Shown here in pieces: positions 43,454 through 51,852 of a stretch of 64,000 bases of DNA. Origin of the DNA: Variovorax sp. Root411 (GTDB lineage Bacteria > Pseudomonadota > Gammaproteobacteria > Burkholderiales > Burkholderiaceae_C); NCBI RefSeq assembly GCF_001425205.1, contig NZ_LMDW01000004.1, forward strand, positions 62,001 to 126,000. Direction: 5' to 3'. Below the pieces are notes generated by a model. It ran no database searches. It worked only from the letters and a program-made list of their open reading frames with translations, and was not told the DNA's origin. The translations under genes were made by a program, and so were the position numbers. Numbering within the stretch: position 1 is the stretch's first letter; each line of letters starts with the position of its first letter.

Positions 43454-44635
43454 TCAACGCAGCGCTTCGGCCGTACCCAGGATCGCGGTGGCCTGGCTCG
43501 ACAACATGCCGCCGTTGCCATGCGCGAGCGCGGTCCGTGCGTTCTTCACCTGGCGCTCGCCGCATTCGCCGCGCAATTGCCGCACGGCCTCGATCAGCGC
43601 GAAGATGCCGTACATGCCGGGGTGCACGCAGGACAGTCCGCCGCCGTTGGTGTTCACGGGCAGCCGGCCGCCCGGTGCGATGGCGCCATCGGCCACGAAG
43701 CGGCCGCCTTCGCCCTTGGGGCAGAAGCCCAGGTCTTCGAGGAACAACAGCGTGTTGATCGTGAAGGCGTCGTACAGCTGCACGACGTCCATGTCCCCGG
43801 GGCCGAGCCCGGCCATCGCGAAGGCCTCTCGGCCCGACTGGCTGGCCGCCGTGACGGTGAGGTCCGCCATCGAGGAGATCTGCCGGTTCCACACCGCCGT
43901 GGCATTGCCCAGCACGTAGACCGGCTTCTTCGGCAGGTCCCTGGCGCGCTCGGCGCTCACCAGCACGCAGGCGCCGCCGCCGTCGGTGACCAGGCAGCAG
44001 TCGCGCACGGTCAGCGGGTCCGACACCATGCGGGAGCCCAGCACGTCGTCGCGCGTGAGCGGCTCGCGCATGAAGGCTTCCGGATTGAGCCCGGCCCAGG
44101 CGCGCGCGGCCACGGCCACGTCGGCCAGCTGCTCGCGCGTGGTGCCGAACGCGTGCATGTGGCGCGAAGCCGCCAGCGCGTAGGCCGACACCGGCAGCAT
44201 CGGTTCGTAGGGATGCTCGTAGGGCTGCGGATCGAGAAAGCGGCGCGCCGCCACGATCTCGCGCCGGCCGAAGGCGGCACTGCGCTGTGCGCTGCCGTAG
44301 CAGATGAGCACCGCGCTGCATTGGCCGGAACATATGGCCTGCATCGCGGGCAGCAGGTGCGCGATGAAGCTGCTGCCGCCCAGCATGGTGCCGTCGATGT
44401 AGCGCGGGTTGAGGCCCAGGTATTCGACCACCGGCAGGGCCCACATCGCGGCCGAGGCGCTCGCGGTGCACAGCCCGTCGATGTCGCGCATCCGCAGGCC
44501 CGCATCCGCCACGGCCGCGTGTGCGGCGCGGGCCAGCAGCTCCATGTCGGTGAAGCCCGGCGTCTCGCCGCAGCCGAAGGTGGCGGCGCCGGCAATGGCC
44601 GCGCTGCCGCGCAAGGCCTTCAGTTCCGCGTTCAT
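43454..44635 (-). CDS. Thiolase-like (SCP2/Ltp2-type) protein lacking the nucleophilic Cys
   Basis: A 393-residue thiolase-fold protein. Compared with the paralogue at 50535-51728, the nucleophile position (NNNCSTGSS, Cys85) reads DGTMLGGSS, so Met84 replaces Cys; LHDCF becomes LYDAFT (Tyr288), and the GHPLGATG loop becomes VHPGMYG. Such changes are known in Ltp2-type retro-aldolases, which work with a DUF35 partner, and the DUF35 gene lies immediately upstream with a 4-base overlap. I therefore think C-C cleavage by retro-aldol reaction is at least as likely as thiolysis. It follows hydratase and dehydrogenase genes of the same operon. Confidence 0.85.
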   Translation of the reverse strand: MNAELKALRGSAAIAGAATFGCGETPGFTDMELLARAAHAAVADAGLRMRDIDGLCTASASAAMWALPVVEYLGLNPRYIDGTMLGGSSFIAHLLPAMQAICSGQCSAVLICYGSAQRSAAFGRREIVAARRFLDPQPYEHPYEPMLPVSAYALAASRHMHAFGTTREQLADVAVAARAWAGLNPEAFMREPLTRDDVLGSRMVSDPLTVRDCCLVTDGGGACVLVSAERARDLPKKPVYVLGNATAVWNRQISSMADLTVTAASQSGREAFAMAGLGPGDMDVVQLYDAFTINTLLFLEDLGFCPKGEGGRFVADGAIAPGGRLPVNTNGGGLSCVHPGMYGIFALIEAVRQLRGECGERQVKNARTALAHGNGGMLSSQATAILGTAEALR

Positions 44636-45048
44636 CGCGCGGCTCCTTCGATGGCGTCGAACAGCACCAGGCCGCGGCCGTCCTTCAGCTGCACCCGCGC
44701 CTTGACGCGCTGGCCGATGCGCACCGCGGCGGGCGCGAGGTTCTCGATGCGGCTCATGAGCCGCACGCCCTCGTCGAGTTCGACCAGGCTCACGTTGAGG
44801 TCGCCGCCTTCGGCCGGCTTGCGCCGCACGGTCGTCACGGCATGCACGGTGCCGAGGCCGCCCGGCGCCTTCCATTCGAGCGCCGTGCCGCCGCAGTGCG
44901 GGCAGCTCTCGCGCGGGTAGTAGACGTGGCGGCCGCAGTCGCCGCAGCGCTGAAGCAGGAAGCGGCCGGCGTCCAGTTCGTGTTGATGAAAGGCCTGCAC
45001 GCCGATGTCCTTGTCTTGCGTGATCGTCGATTCGCTGCTGCTGCTCAT
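44632..45048 (-). CDS. DUF35 / Zn-ribbon OB-fold acyl-CoA-binding partner protein
   Basis: A 138-residue protein with a rubredoxin-like zinc ribbon (CGDCGRHVYYPRESCPHCGG, four cysteines) followed by an OB-fold (LGTVHAVTTVRRKPAEGGD, MSRIENLAPAAVRIGQRVKA). DUF35 proteins bind thiolase-like partners and the CoA substrate. Its start overlaps the enoyl-CoA hydratase stop and its stop overlaps the thiolase-like start, each by 4 bases, as expected for subunits of one complex. Confidence 0.93.
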   Translation of the reverse strand: MSSSSESTITQDKDIGVQAFHQHELDAGRFLLQRCGDCGRHVYYPRESCPHCGGTALEWKAPGGLGTVHAVTTVRRKPAEGGDLNVSLVELDEGVRLMSRIENLAPAAVRIGQRVKARVQLKDGRGLVLFDAIEGAAR

Positions 45049-45848
45049 TCGGCTTGCTCCTTGTTGGCCGGCCACTGGAATGGCAATGGCTTCTTGTCCA
45101 GGAAACGGTTCACTGCCTCGCGGTGCTCGGTACTGCCGAAGGCCAGCGCCTGCACGTTGGCTTCGGTGTCGAGCAGCGCGGCCAGCGCGCCCGCATCGCC
45201 GGTGGCGCGCTTCACCAGGCTCACCGCCAGCGGCGAGGCGCCAGCAAAGCCCTGGGCCAGCGCCAGCGCGCGCGGCAGCAATTGTTCGGACGCGTGCAGT
45301 TCCATCGCGATGCCGAGCTCGATCGCCTCGGCCGCGCCGACCTCGCGCGCCGACAGCATCAGCTCGCGTGCGCGCTGCGAGCCCACCGCGCGCGGCAGGG
45401 TGTAGAAGGCACCGCAGTCCGGCACCAGCCCCAGTTTCAGGAACGACATGCAGAAACGCGCGCGCGGACTCGCGAGCACGAAATCGGCCGCGAGCGCCAG
45501 GCTGAAACCCGCGCCATAGGCGGCGCCATCGACTGCCGCGATCACGGGCTTGTCGAGCAGGATCAGCTCGCTGAACCAGCGCTGAGTGGCCTGCATGCGC
45601 TCGCGCCAGCCGGCGTTGTCGAGCTTCGCGTCGGCGATGCCGCGCAGGTCGCCGCCCGAGCAGAACTGGCCGTTGGCGCCGGCGAGCACCAGTGCGCGCA
45701 CGCCGGCATCGCCGCGCACCTGAGCGATGGCCTGCGCCAACTCGTCGCGCAGGGCGGGGGTGAAGGCATTGCGGTTGGCGGGCGAGTCCAGCGTCAGCAG
45801 CGCGGTGCTGCCGTGGCGCTCGCAGCGCAGCGCGGTGAAGTCGTTCAT
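45045..45848 (-). CDS. Enoyl-CoA hydratase/isomerase family protein
   Basis: A 267-residue crotonase-fold enzyme. The oxyanion-hole segments are ANGQFCSGGDLRGIA and DGAAYGAGFSLALAADF; FLKLGLVPDCGAFYTLPRAV carries the Asp typical of PaaG-type isomerases rather than a second Glu, so it may isomerise as well as hydrate. It sits between the CoA ligase and DUF35 genes with 4-base overlaps on both sides. The long open frame upstream of 45848 belongs to antisense-style reading of the ligase gene and is not part of this gene. Confidence 0.93.
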   Translation of the reverse strand: MNDFTALRCERHGSTALLTLDSPANRNAFTPALRDELAQAIAQVRGDAGVRALVLAGANGQFCSGGDLRGIADAKLDNAGWRERMQATQRWFSELILLDKPVIAAVDGAAYGAGFSLALAADFVLASPRARFCMSFLKLGLVPDCGAFYTLPRAVGSQRARELMLSAREVGAAEAIELGIAMELHASEQLLPRALALAQGFAGASPLAVSLVKRATGDAGALAALLDTEANVQALAFGSTEHREAVNRFLDKKPLPFQWPANKEQAE

Positions 45849-47539
45849 GGGTGTGTTTGCTCCTGGACGGCGGCGCGATGTGCTTCCTGCAGCGCGCGCC
45901 AAAGAATCTTTCCGGTGCCGGACTTCGGCAGGCTGTCGAGGAACTCGACCACGCGCGGCGCCTTGTAGACGGCCATGCGCTCGCGGCACCATGCGACGAT
46001 CTCCTCCTCGCCGACGCGGCCGCGCTGCAGCGGCTTCAGCACCACCAGCGCCTTCACCGATTCGCCGCGCCTGCCGTCGGGCACCGCGATCACGCAGGCC
46101 TCGTGGATGGCCGGATGCTCGTACATCGCGTTCTCCACTTCGGTGGGCCAGACCTTGTAGCCGGAGGCGTTGATCATTCGCTTGAGCCGGTCGCGCAGGA
46201 AGAAATAGCCCTCTTCGTCCATCGACGCGAGGTCGCCGGTGCGGAAGAAGCGCTGGCCGCCGATCTCGACGAAGGCGTCTCGGTCGGCCTCGGGGTTGCG
46301 CCAGTAGCCCTTCATGACCTGTGGGCCGCGCGTCACCAGCTCGCCCGTTTCGCCGGGCGGTAGCTCCTCGAAGCTGACCGGGTCGACGATGCGCGAATCG
46401 ACGCCCTGCGTCGGCATGCCCAGGCACTGGCGCTTGCCGCGCGCGGGCGGGTTGGCGTGCAGGAAGGAGGCGGTCTCGGTCAGGCCGTAGCCTTCGTTGT
46501 ACGAGAGGCCGTGGCGCTGCGCGAGCATCGCGGCCACGGCCTCGGGCATCGCGGCGCCGCCGCCCGACAGTAGCGCGAGGCTGGAGAGATCGCGCCGCCC
46601 GGTTTCGGGATGGGAGAACAGGTCGATCACCATGGCCGGCGGCGCCGACCAGGCGGTGACCGCATGGCGCTCGATCAGGCGCGCGGCCATCGCGGGGTCC
46701 CAGCGCGGCATCATCACCGCGGTGGCGCCGAGGAACATCGGCAGGTTCATGCCGTTCTGCAGGCCCAGCATGTGGAACAGCGGCGCGACGGCGAGGGTAA
46801 CCGTCTCGACGTGCAATTGCTTCCACACCGCCGAGGAAGCCAGCGAGGCCAAAAGCGTCGCATGCGTGTGCATGCAGCCCTTGGGATGGCCGGTCGTGCC
46901 CGAGGTGTAGGGCAGCACCGCGAGGTCGTCGGGCGACAGGGGCAGGGCGGCGGGCGCGAGGCCGAGCGAGATCGCCTGTTCGAAGCCGTGCAGGCGCGCG
47001 TGGTCGAGCGGAGCGCGCGGCGCGGTGACCCAGTCGGGCAATGCGTCGTCGCTCGTCGCCGCGTCGATGGCGTCGGCGTAGGCATGGACGAGCACGGCAC
47101 GCAGCTCGCCGTCGCCTTCGCCCAGGGCGAGCGTGGGCAGCAGGTCCTGCGCGACGCAGGCCACGCGCGCGCCGCTGTCGATGGCATGGTGCCGCACCTC
47201 CGCAGCCTTGCTCATCGGGTTGACCGGCACCACCACCGCGCCGGCGCGCAGCACGGCGTAGAAGGCGGTCACGAACTGCGGGCAGTTCTGGCTTGCGAGC
47301 AGCACGCGGTCGCCGGGCGCGACGCCGAGGCGCTGCTGCAGGTAGCCGGCCAGCGCATCGACGCGCTGGCGCAGCTTCGCATAGGAAGTGGCCGCGCCAC
47401 AGTAGACGATGGCCGGCTTGTCGGGATAGCGGCGCGCGGCCGTGTCCAGGTAGTCCGGCAGTGTGGCGCGCGGCACGCGCAGCTCGCGCGCCACGCCCTT
47501 GGGCCAGAAGCGGAAGTGCGGTGGCCGGGCGCTGCTCAT
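45845..47539 (-). CDS. Acyl-CoA synthetase (AMP-dependent ligase)
   Basis: A 564-residue ANL-superfamily ligase that would make the CoA thioester entering this pathway. The P-loop is LPYTSGTTGHPKGCMHTH, the A5 motif YGLTETASF, the A7/A8 region FFRTGDLASMDEEGYFFLRD and the catalytic Lys lies in LPKSGTGKILWR. The start ATG at 47539 overlaps the acyl-CoA dehydrogenase stop. Substrate is unknown; the flanking genes suggest a medium-chain or aryl-alkyl acid. Confidence 0.94.
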   Translation of the reverse strand: MSSARPPHFRFWPKGVARELRVPRATLPDYLDTAARRYPDKPAIVYCGAATSYAKLRQRVDALAGYLQQRLGVAPGDRVLLASQNCPQFVTAFYAVLRAGAVVVPVNPMSKAAEVRHHAIDSGARVACVAQDLLPTLALGEGDGELRAVLVHAYADAIDAATSDDALPDWVTAPRAPLDHARLHGFEQAISLGLAPAALPLSPDDLAVLPYTSGTTGHPKGCMHTHATLLASLASSAVWKQLHVETVTLAVAPLFHMLGLQNGMNLPMFLGATAVMMPRWDPAMAARLIERHAVTAWSAPPAMVIDLFSHPETGRRDLSSLALLSGGGAAMPEAVAAMLAQRHGLSYNEGYGLTETASFLHANPPARGKRQCLGMPTQGVDSRIVDPVSFEELPPGETGELVTRGPQVMKGYWRNPEADRDAFVEIGGQRFFRTGDLASMDEEGYFFLRDRLKRMINASGYKVWPTEVENAMYEHPAIHEACVIAVPDGRRGESVKALVVLKPLQRGRVGEEEIVAWCRERMAVYKAPRVVEFLDSLPKSGTGKILWRALQEAHRAAVQEQTHP

Positions 47540-48702
47540 CGCTTCTCCAGCGCCCGCGCGATGATCTCCTTCATCACCTCGTTGGCCCCGCCATAGATGC
47601 GGCCCACGCGCACGTCGGCATAGAGCCGCGCGATCGGGTATTCGTTCATGAAGCCGTAGCCGCCGTGCAGCTGCAGGCATTCGTCGACGATGCGGCAGCA
47701 GGCGTCGGTGGTCCACCACTTGGCCATGGCGGCGGTGGGCACGTCGAGCTCCCCGCGCATCAGGCGCGCGATGCAGTCGTCCACGAAGGCGCGCGCCACC
47801 TGCGCCTGCGTCTCGCATTCGGCGAGCTTGAAGCGGGTGTTCTGCATCTTCAGCAGCGGCTCGCCGAACACCTGGCGCTCGCGCACGTAGTCGAGCGTGT
47901 CGCCGATGGCACGCTGCATGGTCGCCACCGCGCCGACGGCGATCAGTAGCCGCTCGCGCGGCAACTGCTGCATGAGCTGCGCGAAGCCACGGCCTTCTTC
48001 GCCGCCCAGCAGGTTGTCGGCCGGAACGCGCACGTCGTCGAAGAACAGCTCGGTGGTGTCCAGCGTCTTCTGGCCCATCTTGTCGAGCAGCGGCCCGCGC
48101 TTGAAACCCTCCGTGCCTTGGGTCTCCACCATCAGCAGCGAGATGCCCTTGCCGCCGGCTGCCGCATCGGTCCTGGCCGCGACGCAGACCAGGCCGGCGT
48201 GCATGCCGTTGGTGATGAAGGTCTTGCTGCCGCTGATGCGCCAGTGGCCGCCGTCGCGCCGCGCCTGCGTCCTGATGCGCTGCAGGTCGGTGCCGGCGCC
48301 GGGCTCGGTCATCGCGATGGCCGCCACCAGCTCGCCGCTGGCCATGCGCGGCAGCCAGCGGCGCTTCTGCGCCTCGGTGCCGTAGGCCAGCAGGTAGTGG
48401 GCGACGATGCCGCTGTGCACGTTGTTGCTGAAGCTTTGCGCCATGGCGCGCATCTGCTCTTCGCAGATCACCGCCTCGTGCAGGAAGCTGCCGCCACCGC
48501 CGCCATATTCCTCCGGAATGCTGGCGCACAGCAGGCCGGCCTGGCCGGCCTGGGTCCAGATGTCGCGGTCGGCGTGATGCTGCGCGCGCCAGCGTGGCTC
48601 GTGGGGCACGCACTCGCGCTCGAAGAAGCGGCGCGCGCTGGCACGCAGCATCTCGAGTTCTTCGTTCATCCACGGCCGCGTGGCAACGGCCCCGCTGGTC
48701 AT
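47536..48702 (-). CDS. Acyl-CoA dehydrogenase
   Basis: A 388-residue FAD enzyme with MTEPGAGTDLQRIRT (signature 1), WRISGSKTFITNG and the C-terminal QLHGGYGFMNEYPIARLYAD with GRIYGGANEVMKEIIAR. The catalytic Glu that many members have in YEGT is absent (YGGA); Glu250 in LPRERLLIAVG matches the helix-G base of isovaleryl- and long-chain acyl-CoA dehydrogenases. That points to branched or long acyl substrates. It overlaps both neighbours by 4 bases. Confidence 0.94.
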   Translation of the reverse strand: MTSGAVATRPWMNEELEMLRASARRFFERECVPHEPRWRAQHHADRDIWTQAGQAGLLCASIPEEYGGGGGSFLHEAVICEEQMRAMAQSFSNNVHSGIVAHYLLAYGTEAQKRRWLPRMASGELVAAIAMTEPGAGTDLQRIRTQARRDGGHWRISGSKTFITNGMHAGLVCVAARTDAAAGGKGISLLMVETQGTEGFKRGPLLDKMGQKTLDTTELFFDDVRVPADNLLGGEEGRGFAQLMQQLPRERLLIAVGAVATMQRAIGDTLDYVRERQVFGEPLLKMQNTRFKLAECETQAQVARAFVDDCIARLMRGELDVPTAAMAKWWTTDACCRIVDECLQLHGGYGFMNEYPIARLYADVRVGRIYGGANEVMKEIIARALEKR

Positions 48703-49535
48703 GGCCGGCCGCCCCCGCAGACCAGCACCTGCCCGCTCACGTAGTTCGACTCCGGAATGCAGAACAGGTAGACCGCGCCGGCCGCTTCCTGAGGTGTACC
48801 GCCGCGGCCGAGCGGAATCAGCGCCTCGGCGTTCCTGAGGATCTGCGGGTTGACGCCGACCCTGATCTGCCGGCCCTCGATGTCGATGCTGGCACCCGCG
48901 CTGGCATCGGCTTCGGTCAACCGGGTCTTGATCAGGCCGAAGGCGACGCTGTTGACCGTGACCTTGTAGCGGCCCCATTCCTTGGCCATGGCCTTGGTCA
49001 GGCCGTTGATGCCGGCCTTGGCGGCCGCGTAGTTGGCCTGGCCCGCGTTGCCGTACACGCCGGAGGTGGACGAGATGTTGACCACCTTGCGGAACACTTC
49101 GCGGCCTTCGTCGGCCTCGCGCCGGGCTGCCTCGCGGATGAACTCGGAGGCGGCACGCAGGATGCGGAACGGCGCGGTCAGATGCACGGCCAGCATGGCT
49201 TCCCACTGCTCGTCGCTCATCTTCTGCACCACGTTGTCCCAGGTGTAGCCGGCGTTGTTGACGACGATGTCCAGGCCGCCGTAGCTGTCGACAGCGGTGC
49301 GCACGAAGCGGTCGGCAAAGCCGCTGTCCGTCACGCTGCCGGGGCAGGCGACGGCGCTGCCGCCCGCGGCCACGATGTCGTTGACGGTCTGCGCGGCCGG
49401 TTCGGCGTCCAGGTCGTTGATGACGACGCGCGCGCCGTCGCCCGCGAGCTTGAGCGCGATCTCGCGCCCGATGCCGCGGCCGGAGCCGGAGACGATGGCA
49501 ACCTTGCCTTCGAGTTTTCTGTTGCTGCTGTTCAT
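48699..49535 (-). CDS. SDR family oxidoreductase (3-hydroxyacyl-CoA dehydrogenase-like)
   Basis: A 278-residue classical SDR: SGSGRGIGREIALKLAG, NNAGYTWDN, the catalytic ISSTSGVYGNAGQANYAAAK with Ser, Tyr and Lys, and the C-terminal SGQVLVCGGGRP. It resembles the dehydrogenase domain of multifunctional beta-oxidation proteins, which would oxidise the 3-hydroxyacyl-CoA made by the hydratase. Its ATG is preceded by GGAGACAACCC. It heads the chain of overlapping genes down to 43454 and follows the MaoC pair by 22 bases. Confidence 0.92.
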   Translation of the reverse strand: MNSSNRKLEGKVAIVSGSGRGIGREIALKLAGDGARVVINDLDAEPAAQTVNDIVAAGGSAVACPGSVTDSGFADRFVRTAVDSYGGLDIVVNNAGYTWDNVVQKMSDEQWEAMLAVHLTAPFRILRAASEFIREAARREADEGREVFRKVVNISSTSGVYGNAGQANYAAAKAGINGLTKAMAKEWGRYKVTVNSVAFGLIKTRLTEADASAGASIDIEGRQIRVGVNPQILRNAEALIPLGRGGTPQEAAGAVYLFCIPESNYVSGQVLVCGGGRP

Positions 49536-49557
49536 GGGTTGTCTCCTCGGGGATGTG

Positions 49558-50004
49558 TCAGGGCCAGGCGACGAGTGCCTCGGCGCTCAGCTTGGCGACG
49601 CCTTCGCGGTTGGCCGTCACGAGCTTCAGCCGCACGCTGCGCCGGCCCTCGTGCTCGAACTTCTCGGCGACCGTGCCGGTGCAGGCGATGCGCTCGCCCA
49701 CGTGGGTGAGGGCGGCAAAGCGCACGTCGAGCGAGCGGATCGCCGATTGCGGCACCCAGTTCGTCAGCAGGCGCGCGAGCCAGGCCGCCGACAGCATGCC
49801 GTGCGCGAACACGTCGGGCATGCCGGCGGATTTCGCGAAGTCGATGTCGACGTGGATCGGGTTGTGGTCGCCCGAGGCGCCGCAGTACAGCGCCAGGTCG
49901 AGGCGGCTGATCGGCGGCAGTTCCAGCGCGGGCAGGGCGTCGCCGGGACGCAGCGCGTTCCAGCCGGGAAGATTGGCGGTCGTCATCGTCGGGCTTCCGG
50001 TCAT
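49558..50004 (-). CDS. MaoC family dehydratase (R-specific hydratase type)
   Basis: A 148-residue hot-dog-fold protein. DLALYCGASGDHNPIHVDID contains the hydratase-2 catalytic Asp and His (ASGDHNPIH), followed by VFAHGMLSAAWLARLL. It probably pairs with the protein from the adjacent gene (50001-50444) to form a heterodimeric enoyl-CoA hydratase, as described for split MaoC hydratases. Start at 50004 gives a 4-base overlap with that gene; a Met six codons inside is an alternative. Confidence 0.92.
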   Translation of the reverse strand: MTGSPTMTTANLPGWNALRPGDALPALELPPISRLDLALYCGASGDHNPIHVDIDFAKSAGMPDVFAHGMLSAAWLARLLTNWVPQSAIRSLDVRFAALTHVGERIACTGTVAEKFEHEGRRSVRLKLVTANREGVAKLSAEALVAWP

Positions 50005-50444
50005 GGGTTGCGCACCACCGTCACGCAGCGCAGCTCGGCCACGAGTTCACCCCGCTGGTTGCGCACGTGGGTCTTGCGCACGACGAATTCGAGCGCGCCG
50101 TTCTTCTTGTCGTAGATGTCTTCGATGCGCTGCTCAAAGCTCAGCGTGTCGCCGGCATAGGCCATCGCGTGGTAGCTGAAGCCCTGCTCGCCGTGCAGCA
50201 GGCTGCGGTAGTCCATGCCCAGCAGCTCGCGGATGGCGGCGGGGTTCGGCGCGTCCATCTCCAGGCAGAAGAAGAAGGTGGGCGGCACCGGCAGGCCCGG
50301 GTGCCCCGCATCGCGCGCGGCGGCCTCGTCGACGTAGACCGGGTCGGTCTGGCCCGTGGCCTTGGCGAAGAAGCGCAGGCGGCCTTTCTCCACCGGCACC
50401 TGGAACGGCGGCAGCGTGTGGCCGATGTGGCGACGGTCGATCAT
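50001..50444 (-). CDS. MaoC-like dehydratase N-terminal half (FAS1-like dehydratase)
   Basis: A 147-residue hot-dog-fold protein with RFFAKATGQTDPVYVDEAAA, where the His of the hydratase motif is replaced, and PVPPTFFFCLEMDAPN. Such catalytically silent subunits bind acyl-CoA beside an active MaoC partner, here the overlapping gene 49558-50004. The ATG at 50444 (MIDRRHIGH) is used; the frame upstream runs into the repeat at 50461. Confidence 0.9.
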   Translation of the reverse strand: MIDRRHIGHTLPPFQVPVEKGRLRFFAKATGQTDPVYVDEAAARDAGHPGLPVPPTFFFCLEMDAPNPAAIRELLGMDYRSLLHGEQGFSYHAMAYAGDTLSFEQRIEDIYDKKNGALEFVVRKTHVRNQRGELVAELRCVTVVRNP

Positions 50445-50460
50445 GACCAGCCACCGCCGG

Positions 50461-50495
50461 GCCGCCCCAAGGCGGCTGGAGCCCCCTTGGGGGGC
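50461..50495. repeat. Double-hairpin intergenic repeat (Comamonadaceae-type)
   Basis: GCCGCC-CCAA-GGCGGC (50461-50476) is followed by GCCCCC-TTG-GGGGGC (50481-50495), two strong adjacent hairpins between the thiolase and MaoC genes. The unit, with the trailing ...AAGCGTGGGGGC, looks like a dispersed repeat I recall from Variovorax and relatives. It may act as a transcription or RNA-stability element inside the operon. Confidence 0.6.
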
Positions 50496-50534
50496 AGTGC
50501 AGTACACGAAGTGACAAGCGTGGGGGCTGGCATG

Positions 50535-51728
50535 TCAAACGGCCTGGTAGAGCGTGACCACGCAGGCGCCGCCCAGGCCCAGGTTGTGCTGCAGCGCGAG
50601 GCGCGCGCCTTCCACCTGGCGCTGCTCGGCCCGTCCGCGCAGCTGCCACACCAGCTCCGCGCATTGCGCCAGGCCGGTGGCGCCGAGCGGATGGCCTTTC
50701 GACAGCAGGCCGCCCGAGGGGTTGGTCACCACGCGTCCGCCGTACGTGTTGTCGCCCTCGACGATGAAGCGCTCGGCCGTGCCCTCGGGCGTGAGTCCGA
50801 GCGCCTCGTAGGTGATGAGTTCGTTGGCGGTGAAGCAGTCGTGCAGCTCCACCACGTCGAGTTCCTCGGGGCCGATGCCGGCGTCTTCGTACACCTGGCG
50901 GGCCGCGGCGGCGGTCATGTCGTAGCCCACCAGCTGGCGCATGTCCCGGCTCTCGAAGGTGGAGGGCGTATCGGTGGTCATTGCCTGTGCGGCGATCGCC
51001 ACGCGCATGTCGAGGCCGTGCTTGCGCGCGAACCCGGCCGAGCAGACGACGGCCGCGGCCGCGCCGCAGGTGGGCGGGCAGCACTGGAAGCGCGTGAGCG
51101 GATCGAACACCAGCGGCGAGGCCATCACCTCGTCCAGGGTCAGCGTCTGGCGGAACACCGCGAGCGGGTTGCGCGCGGCGTGCTGGCGCGCCTTCACCGA
51201 GATGCGGCCGAAGGTGTCGCGGCGGATGCCGTGCTGCGCCATGTAGTCGCGGCCGGCGCCGCCGAAGAACTGCGCGGCGCGCGGCGCCTCGGGAACGAAA
51301 CCCTGCTTCTCGGCCATCACCTCGGCGAAGCGCGCCATCGGCGAGGGGCGGTCGTCGTAGGCGCCCTTGAGGGCGCCGGGCTGCATCTGCTCGAAGCCGA
51401 GCGCGATGGCACATTCGACCATGCCGCTCTCTACCGCCTGGCGCGCGAGGAACAGCGCGCTGGAGCCGGTGGAGCAGTTGTTGTTGAGGTTGAACACCGG
51501 AATGCCGCTCAAGCCCACGCCGTAGATGGCGGCCTGCCCGGCGGTGGAGTCGCCGTAGACATAGCCGACGTAGGCCTGCTGCACCTGTGCGTAGTCGACG
51601 CCGGCATCCTCGAGCGCGAGCTTCGCGGCGCGCGCACCCATCACGGTGTACGGGTCGCTGGCGCCGGGCTTGGTGAAGGGGATCATGCCCACGCCGACCA
51701 CATGGACGGGGCGCTGCATACGTGTCAT
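50535..51728 (-). CDS. Thiolase family protein (SCP2/lipid-transfer type), catalytically complete
   Basis: A 397-residue thiolase. The nucleophile is Cys85 in LNNNCSTGSSAL; His296 (ELHDCF) and His346 (GHPLGATGLAQC) complete the site. It belongs to the SCP2-thiolase branch that releases acetyl- or propionyl-CoA from beta-ketoacyl-CoA. A second, Cys-less relative lies at 43454. ATG at 51728 (MTRMQRPVHVVG) follows a clear AGGAGTTTCC. Confidence 0.93.
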   Translation of the reverse strand: MTRMQRPVHVVGVGMIPFTKPGASDPYTVMGARAAKLALEDAGVDYAQVQQAYVGYVYGDSTAGQAAIYGVGLSGIPVFNLNNNCSTGSSALFLARQAVESGMVECAIALGFEQMQPGALKGAYDDRPSPMARFAEVMAEKQGFVPEAPRAAQFFGGAGRDYMAQHGIRRDTFGRISVKARQHAARNPLAVFRQTLTLDEVMASPLVFDPLTRFQCCPPTCGAAAAVVCSAGFARKHGLDMRVAIAAQAMTTDTPSTFESRDMRQLVGYDMTAAAARQVYEDAGIGPEELDVVELHDCFTANELITYEALGLTPEGTAERFIVEGDNTYGGRVVTNPSGGLLSKGHPLGATGLAQCAELVWQLRGRAEQRQVEGARLALQHNLGLGGACVVTLYQAV

Positions 51729-51852
51729 GGAAACTCCTGTGGGGCGCTGTGCCGATAGGATGAAGTCTCGGCCGGCGCGCCGGCTTCAACAATCGCGGAT
51801 CGGCCCAAAACGATTGGCCGAAACGTTCACCGGCGCACCCTTGGCGCTGCGC

